Below are positions 58,608 to 64,000 of a stretch of DNA of 64,000 nt, piece by piece. The position numbers and the translations under genes were made by a program. The stretch comes from Scilla litardierei (Eukaryota > Streptophyta > Magnoliopsida > Asparagales > Asparagaceae). Position 1 is the first letter of the stretch, and each line of letters starts with the position of its first letter. Location: the NCBI GenBank assembly GCA_030789695.1, contig CM061133.1, positions 97,917,128 through 97,981,127 of the forward strand. Direction: 5' to 3'. A model generated the notes under the pieces. That model did no database searches. It had not been told where the DNA came from and was given only the letters and a program-made list of their open reading frames with translations.

Positions 58608-59750
58608 TCACTCGATGATACGCGCAACTGTCTGGACCGCGTTCACCCCTTTTCCCCTGTCCTGATGTTTGGGCGTTCCTTCTCCCGAGGCGGGGTCGTT
58701 GGCGGAGTTCTTCAGGTGCCCACGGCTCACAAGCTTCTCAATGTCTTTCTTTAGGTGCCAACAGTCGTCGGTATCATGGTCGTTGTCCTTGTGGTACTTA
58801 CAGTATTTCTCTTCATCCCTCCCACCTTTCCTCATTCTTCGGGGAGGTCGGCCCGCGTGTCCCTCCTTCTGGGCTTGCGCTAGGATCACGTCCGGGGCGT
58901 TGGTCACCGAGGAGTGCTGGAGCTCTTCCCTCTGTGGTCTTCCTCTAGCCTTCTTCTCCGATCGATGCTCCTCCGTGCTGCGGCGCTCCTTCTCACCGCG
59001 CTTGGCCTCGCGTCTGGTCTTTCCCTCATCCTCGGCCAGGGCCTCTTCTGTCAGCATGAAGCGTTCCGCTCGGGCCATAATTCCGGCGAGGTCCTTCGGC
59101 GGGTCGCTATGTAGCGACTTCTTCAAGCCCCTGTGTCGAAGGCCTTTCTTCAGGGCCGCCTTCACAACCAGTTCGGGACAGCTATCCACGCTCAATCGCT
59201 CCACATTGAAGCGACGCATGAAGTGCCTCAGAGTTTTGGCCGGTCCCTGCACCACATTGAATAAGTGTTCTGAATCAGGTTTTACCTGTCGTCCCGCCAT
59301 AAATTGCTTGCAGAACAGCTGGGTTAGCTCCTCGAAGCTGTCTATCAACCGACCGGGCAGGCTGAGGTACCAGGTCCGGGCGGCCCCCCGTAGGGTGGAG
59401 TAGAAGCCCCTGCAGAGCAGGGTGTCATCGGATCCCTGGAACGCCATGACCCCCTCGTAGTCCATCACATGATCCGCGGGGTCACTGACGCCGTTGTACT
59501 TCTCCAGCGTCTATACCTTGAAGTTCGAGGGTATTCGTGCCTCGGTTATCCTCCGGGTCAGGGGGCATCGTTCTCCGCTGATACACCTGGGTCGCTCCCC
59601 TTCGCCCGCCTCCTTGCCGTTCGGCTGCAGCGAGGGGGCTTGTGGGAGCTTAACCTCCTCTTGAGTCTTCGCCGGCTTGGGTGCAGGGCTCGATCGGCGC
59701 GAACATTCTTTCCGGCTCTTCCCCGGCACGATCTCCCACTCCCACCTCAT
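58608..59750 (-). pseudogene. Gag of Tat/Retand type
   Basis: Read on the minus strand it starts near 59750 (MRWEWEIVPGKSRKE) and reaches IPSNFKV before a TAG at 59511-59513, after which the same frame continues (TLEKYNG). The gag domain has FYSTLRGAARTWYLSLPGR, FEELTQLFCKQFMAGRQV and LRHFMRRFNVERLSVDSC. A charged linker leads to a CCHC-like finger (CKYHKDNDHDTDDCWHLK) and IEKLVSRGHLKNS, typical of Tat-lineage gag. It stops at 58608 with no protease after it. The region upstream of 59750 runs straight into the right inverted repeat, leaving no room for a normal leader. Confidence 0.84.
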
Positions 59751-59777
59751 TCAGAGAGGGAAATGGGGGGGGACTCG

Positions 59778-60090
59778 GACATACGAGGCGTCGAGGCTTC
59801 CCCTCAGCGTCGGTCGGCCATCACCGTCGCAGTCGTCAGGTGGACGACTGATCAAGTGCCGACTTACTCGCAAAGCGCCGAGGCTACCCCTCGACGCGGA
59901 TACGGCCGAGGCCGAGCGCGATCCAGCCGAGGCCGATCGCGATTCACCGAGCCGAGGCTTCCCCTCAGCTCCGTAGCGTCGAGAACAAGCAGGCTCGGCG
60001 AACCCAAGGGACCCTCAAGTCGGCCCCTTGTCCACGTTGACCATACAGCCGACGGTCAACGAGCTGTGGTGAGAAAACACCCGTAAACAG
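59778..60090 (-). repeat. Right inverted repeat of the Tat-derived block
   Basis: Reverse complement of 53297-53608. The outer end reads GGTGAGAAAACACCCGTAAA on the plus strand. Homology stops within about 30 bp of the gag start. Outside it, a GAGGCCAAAGGCCTC palindrome at about 60134 lies in a position comparable to the CCATGG palindrome outside the left repeat. Confidence 0.85.
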
Positions 60091-60170
60091 TCCCCATTGG
60101 TAAGGTTGATGGGGAGTAATTGGGGGATAAAGATGAGGGGAGGCCAAAGGCCTCCCTCATTCATAACAGG

Positions 60171-60499
60171 ATCTAAGTTTTTTGGGGAGCCAAATTCTCT
60201 CATGGGAACTAAATTTTTTGAAGGAACCAAATTATACCAACTATTATGCTTTAATTATTCTTGTTCGTCTAAAGTTATGGAAACTAAGATTTCGAGGGAT
60301 GAATATTATAAATGAACTCGTAGCACATAGGGCATGGGGTATGATTACTGTGTGTATATATGTGGGCATGTCGAAATTTAAATAGGACGGAGGGGCATGA
60401 ATAAATGGTGGTTAGATTTGACAGGTGGTTGAAAGAGGTGTTATACATGTTAATAAACCGACATAATTAACCATCCATGCGTAGTCTAATAATAATGAT
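60171..60499 (+). repeat. Gene-proximal copy of the duplicated 5' flanking segment
   Basis: It matches 51538-51839. It begins right after the Tat-derived block and ends 330 bp upstream of the WOX13-like start codon, so it lies in the gene's likely upstream regulatory region. It contains a TATATATGTGGGCATG insertion absent from the other copy. Confidence 0.75.
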
Positions 60500-60764
60500 A
60501 TGCTTGTCCTCCACCAAGGCTAAACCCTGATTGAAGCAAAGGTTTCCTAATACCCAACGGAAACAATTAATTTAAACAAATATCGAACCAATCACTATCT
60601 TGGATTCAGATTCGCAAAAGTTAAAACGGGGTTCGTTCTGGGGAAATTTAGTACGCGTGTCGAACATCCAGGGAGAAGGCATAAGGGATGTTGTCTCTCT
60701 CTCCAATCATATCAAATTCCCGCAATCTTTAGGACACAAGAAAGACAATACCTCTCTCTGTATA

Positions 60765-60772
60765 TATATAAA
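60765..60772 (+). promoter_or_regulatory. TATA box of the WOX13-like gene
   Basis: TATATAAA, within TGTATATATATAAAGGGCC and preceded by CTCTCTCTG pyrimidine patches, 57 bp before the ATG at 60829. A transcription start about 30 bp downstream would leave a very short leader. Confidence 0.65.
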
Positions 60773-60828
60773 GGGCCGGACTCTATATTGTTTCTGAATC
60801 GTACGTCCTCTTCTTCTCTCTTGTTACC

Positions 60829-62238
60829 ATGGATTGGCCCGGGCTCCCTGCTGCAGCTTCTCCTTCTTATTCAAATTACCTTGACATGAATATCAACAGG
60901 CAAGTCCAAAGGGTGATGACAGATGATCAGATCGAGGAGCTTCGCCGCCAAATCTCAACGTATGCCGTGATAACTGAACAGCTTGTCGAGATGTACAGAT
61001 CCATGACTTCTCCCCAAGATGCCACTTCAGCAGGTACCAACTCTCTCTTCTTCTCTTTTCATCAGGTTCTTGATTTCCTCTTTGTTTCTTGTCTTTGTTT
61101 TATGTTGTTTCTGTTGCATTGGTCTTCTTTGTCATGTGCAAGATTATTCGGCTTATTTTTTTTGGATTTTCTGTTATGTGGGTTACTCCGCGCGCAATTT
61201 GGAATTTGAGTTTTTTCTTCTAATTTTCAATTCCCCCTTAAATATTGTTTATTCATGTTCCTTAATTTCATGGTTAATTTTCTGAGATATTGGTTATGGG
61301 CAACGAGATAATAGTCTAGACATCAACGAGTTATCTGGGCTGCATATATAATTTCTCAACGGAATCGTACCTTTATAAAAATTAATCTCAATAGAATAGA
61401 ATGTTTTTCACATGTTAATTAGCGTTACGAACAATCACACGGTGAAAAATCATAAGCATAATAAATTAATAGTGGTGTTGCACATGCATCGATCGGTGAT
61501 CATGATGTGCACTGAAAGTACACAGCTTGTTTCATTAGATTTCGTCCTCTCTCTACATGTACATATTACACATTTTTGTTGATTTAGTCTAATGGAACAA
61601 TATGCCTTAACAATATTGATCATGCGTAAACATTAATGTTGATTACATTTTCTCCAAAGATTTATTCAGGTAGTTATCTGAAATTGCTTTTTAATTAATA
61701 CTCAGGTTGATTTAAGCTTATATTCTTATAGTTTCTGCTCAACTTGAGTGACATGTTGAAAAATTGTTGCAATACTACTCACCTTAATATGTATGCTGTT
61801 AAATGGTTATACGCAATCTATCAAACTACTACTACTGCCATAGCTTTCTACTAGCTTCAACATTAGAATTTTGATTTTTTTTTTTAACAATATGACACTG
61901 AAATGAACATTAATTCTACCGATCACATTCATGGATTAATTCTTCTTTTCTAATGATATGCTTCATATGTAGGAATGAATCTTGGTGGTCAATATTCCGA
62001 TCCTCTTATGGTCTCTGGAGTTCCTCCTAAGAAGTATCCCAGGCTGCGTTTGATGCCACAACAACGAGATATACTGGAAAGAATATATCAGCTTGACGGT
62101 AGGACACCAAACAAGGAAAAGGTTAAGGAGTTGACCTCTGAGCTCTCAAAATATGGCCAAGTTTCTGAATCAACTGTCTACAACTGGTTCCAGAACAAAA
62201 GGGCCAGAATGAAGCGGATGGCAAGGGACGCTGCATGA
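60829..62238 (+). CDS. WOX13-like: WOX13-clade homeobox protein, two exons, 156 aa
   Basis: Exons are 60829-61033 and 61973-62238, with a 939-bp GT-AG intron splitting a glycine codon. The N-terminal block VMTDDQIEELRRQIS and ITEQLVEMYRSM (residues 29-59) is characteristic of the WOX13 clade, as is the NLGGQYSDPLMVSG linker. The homeodomain (about residues 90-151) has TPNKEKVKELTSELSKYGQV and the recognition helix VYNWFQNKRARMKR with the invariant W, F, N and R. It differs from typical WOX13 at the homeodomain start (PRLRLMPQQ instead of an RW-T-P type motif). The protein ends five residues after the homeodomain, far shorter than Arabidopsis WOX13 (about 268 aa). WOX13 proteins are nuclear DNA-binding regulators. 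The role here is inferred only from family. Confidence 0.88.
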
Positions 62239-62904
62239 TTGGGACTTAAATTTGATGACTTAGATGTTACGAAAGGAAAGCCAAAAATGATTGGTTTGTT
62301 ACACACCGATCAAAAGGGAGCTCTGAAATGTATGATGTGAATCTAGATTATGTGAAAGTTCCTTGCAAGTTATATTTCTCAAATGACAATTCATATTTAT
62401 CAAGTAAAAGTAGCAAAGTGTCGTTCTCTCTAAGAGTTGTTTAATTGACCTATGTATTATATACTCTAATTTTAATAATTCTTTTTTCTAATGTGAAAGA
62501 CTCCACTTGTTCTAGACTTGAGTGTTTGAATTGATGTTGATAGGAACCAATCATATTATGGAGAAAGGGAGACTCTCGATAGTATAGTCTATATTTTTGT
62601 TGGACATGTTTCAAAAAGTATATAACATTTCAATTTACTAAAATAGTAGTTTTGGACTTGTTGCAACACACACTTTAAAGATCTCGCAAATAACAAGGAA
62701 ACATGTAGTATGATATCTTAAACATGTTAAGAAACATGTATCAGTCAAATAAATCTTTGATGGCAAGGAGAGTGCATGCAATTATTCGCGGCATGTACAC
62801 ATGACTTACTTGAGGCGGTTTGAGGTTCTACCCTAATCACCTATTATGCTCGAGTCATCATTCTATCGAGTATAGTGCTAAATGTAAAGGAAAACAAATG
62901 TGAC
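62239..62904. other. 3' flank of the WOX13-like gene
   Basis: This is the 3' UTR and intergenic AT-rich sequence with no further ORF. TTAATAATTC near 62470 could serve as a weak polyadenylation signal. Confidence 0.45.
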
Positions 62905-63115
62905 TGTAAGGATCGCCTTACCCTTGCAATACTAACAACAACACATTGGGGGGGTGAATAGTATAATGGCAATAAATTGTCCAATTAAAATTAAACTTGC
63001 AAATGCGAGATAATAAATGCAAGAGGAAATAATTGACACAATCAATCCAAACGCAGACACAAGATTTTACACTGGTTTCCCAAAATTTGGGTATGTCAAA
63101 CCACACCAATATTCA

Positions 63116-63445
63116 CTATATTCCCACAAAGAGAAGTGAATACAATCCCACAAAGAGTTACACTCCAACAAAGAGAGAGACATCACCAAGAGGATTTTGC
63201 CCTACACAAAGACCCAACCACCCTTTACAGGGGTCAAACTCCCACCTAGAGAATTACTAACTCCCACTCTGAGAATTAGGGTTAGCCCTACACTAGGACA
63301 CCAAATTACCACTAAGAGAATTACTCCCACAAAGAGAGTTATTCCGACTAAGAGAATATCCTAATCCCACAAAGAGATAACACTCCCACAAAGAGAGACT
63401 ACTCCCACAAAGAGAGAAAGACTAATTCCCACAAAGAGAATTAGT
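63116..63445 (-). repeat. Irregular TCCCACAAAGAGA repeats
   Basis: About a dozen copies of a C-CACAAAGAGA or CACTAAGAGA phrase are spaced 15-40 bp apart, with GAATTAC/GAGTTAC linkers. Short-period expansion like this is common in the transcribed part of copia LTRs. Confidence 0.65.
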
Positions 63446-63699
63446 GTTACAAGAATCACCAAGTAAAATAAATACTCTTACCTATGCATTGAGATGTACT
63501 TATTCATAAATGAATGCAAGGCATGGAAGAGGATATCCAAGTGTTAAGATTTGCTTGAAAGCACTTTGATGATGAGCTTGACTTCAATGCATGAAGGAGA
63601 GAATGAGCTCTAAGAGGAAAATGAGAGAGTTTGAGAGTGGCTTAATCAATCTCTAATGATTTGCAATAGATCCAAGAAGGTCCAATGAACTTAGCCCTC

Positions 63700-63950
63700 T
63701 CATATATATAGGAACCCTATATTAACTCTCCAAACCCAAGGAAACAGTTAAAAACAAAAAGCTGCAACGACTAGTTTCTGGGCAGAAACGTTACTGACAG
63801 TCGACTGATGAACAAATGACAGTCGACTGTTCAACGGCTAGAAAATATCCAACGGCTATAATCTGAGCCTCGACAGTCGACTGATGAAGTCAATACAGTC
63901 GACTGTAAACAGGACAGACGCCTGTAAAACCTTTAACAGGCGACTGCTGC
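63700..63950 (-). promoter_or_regulatory. CAGTCGACTG palindrome array and TATA box of the right-edge LTR
   Basis: Four perfect CAGTCGACTG sites lie at 63798, 63820, 63874 and 63896, with variants (CAGGCGACTG, GACGCCTG) to 63950. On the minus strand they are followed by CCTATATATATGAG (plus 63699-63712). The order and polarity are the same as in elements O and N, with an unrelated motif. Confidence 0.65.
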
Positions 63951-64000
63951 AGGGAATGGAATAAACATAGAGCTGCACTATTTCTCCAGATAAGCATACA

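Larger units (their letters stand above)
53297..60095 (-). mobile_element. Tat-lineage gypsy derivative bounded by inverted repeats
   Basis: Two inverted copies of a roughly 312-bp sequence (53297-53608 and 59778-60090) enclose a minus-strand gag of Tat/Retand type, a long tandem-repeat region and a plus-strand, intron-containing ORF with a Transposase_28-like domain. Tat-lineage elements are known to carry extra ORFs of this kind, antisense and downstream of pol, and tandem repeats near their 3' ends, so the order fits a minus-oriented Tat element without protease, reverse transcriptase or integrase. Inverted rather than direct ends do not fit LTRs. No primer-binding site or target duplication was found, so a rearrangement or a DNA-transposon vehicle is possible. 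Confidence 0.6.
62905..64000 (-). mobile_element. Partial LTR, probably copia, cut by the window edge
   Basis: On the minus strand it ends ... CTATTCACCCCCCCAATGTG ... GGCGATCCTTACA (plus 62905), the U5 end style of many copia LTRs. Further in are repeated TCTCTTTGTGGGA units, a TATA-like box and a palindrome array (63700-63950). No ORF is present. The other end and any internal region are outside the window. It ends about 670 bp downstream of the WOX13-like stop codon. Confidence 0.55.

Noticed and set aside
53297..60095. Classical MULE with 9-bp target duplication
   Set aside because: I tested several boundary placements of the inverted repeats and found no matching 8-10 bp flanks and no transposase, so the call is left open.
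61019..61285. ORF overlapping exon 1 of the WOX13-like gene
   Set aside because: It runs into the intron, is hydrophobic only because of T-rich intron sequence, and conflicts with the well-supported splice junctions.

Overview
The window is plant nuclear DNA, probably from a eudicot, and almost entirely transposable elements. Every recognisable element is a plant lineage: an L1-type LINE, Athila-like and Tat-like Ty3/gypsy elements, and Ty1/copia elements. The only host gene I can support is a small two-exon homeobox gene of the WOX13 clade at 60829-62238 (+), with its own TATA box. I saw no tRNA, rRNA, CRISPR array or bacterial-type operon. I had no database access, so lineage names rest on protein motifs, primer-binding sites, polypurine tracts, LTR ends and target-site duplications (TSDs) read by eye.

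Layout. 1-5147: 5'-incomplete LINE with broken ORF1 and ORF2, ending in an A-tail. 5148-11517 and 45726-50195: two successive units of a coding-poor LTR element (LTRs begin TGTCACGC on the + strand, probably minus-oriented). The second unit is split by a large nested insertion. 11518-45725: Athila-like element 'O' (LTR 1,671 bp, TSD GTTAC), about 10.8 kb of its own sequence swollen to 34.2 kb by three insertions. These are Athila-like element 'N' (13509-26594, minus, TSD GGGAG) in O's gag, a Ty1/copia element (34722-42466, plus, TSD GAAAC) in O's 3' LTR, and a 2,539-bp solo LTR (43009-45547, TSD GGCTA) in the same LTR. 50264-50774: copia LTR fragment. 53297-60095: Tat-derived block bounded by about 312-bp inverted repeats, with an intron-containing plus-strand ORF and a minus-strand gag but no pol. 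60171-62904: WOX13-like gene and flanks, including a promoter-proximal segment duplicated at 51538-51839. 62905-64000: partial minus-strand LTR cut by the window edge.

How the parts relate. Every retrotransposon ORF set is broken by stops or frameshifts, so none looks autonomous. O keeps gag, protease and a post-pol ORF but has no reverse transcriptase or integrase. N has reverse transcriptase, RNase H, integrase and a post-pol ORF but no gag or protease. The nesting gives an order: TGTCACGC units, then O, then N, copia and the solo LTR.

The most unusual signal is regulatory. O and N each carry a private, reiterated, self-complementary motif (O: ACCCGATCGGGT; N: ACTCGGCCGAGT). In each element it is clustered just upstream of a TATA-like box twice, once in the LTR and again before the post-pol ORF. 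The solo LTR and the right-edge LTR show the same architecture with different motifs. Separately, the TGTCACGC family carries small hairpins whose stems vary in a pair-preserving way between copies.
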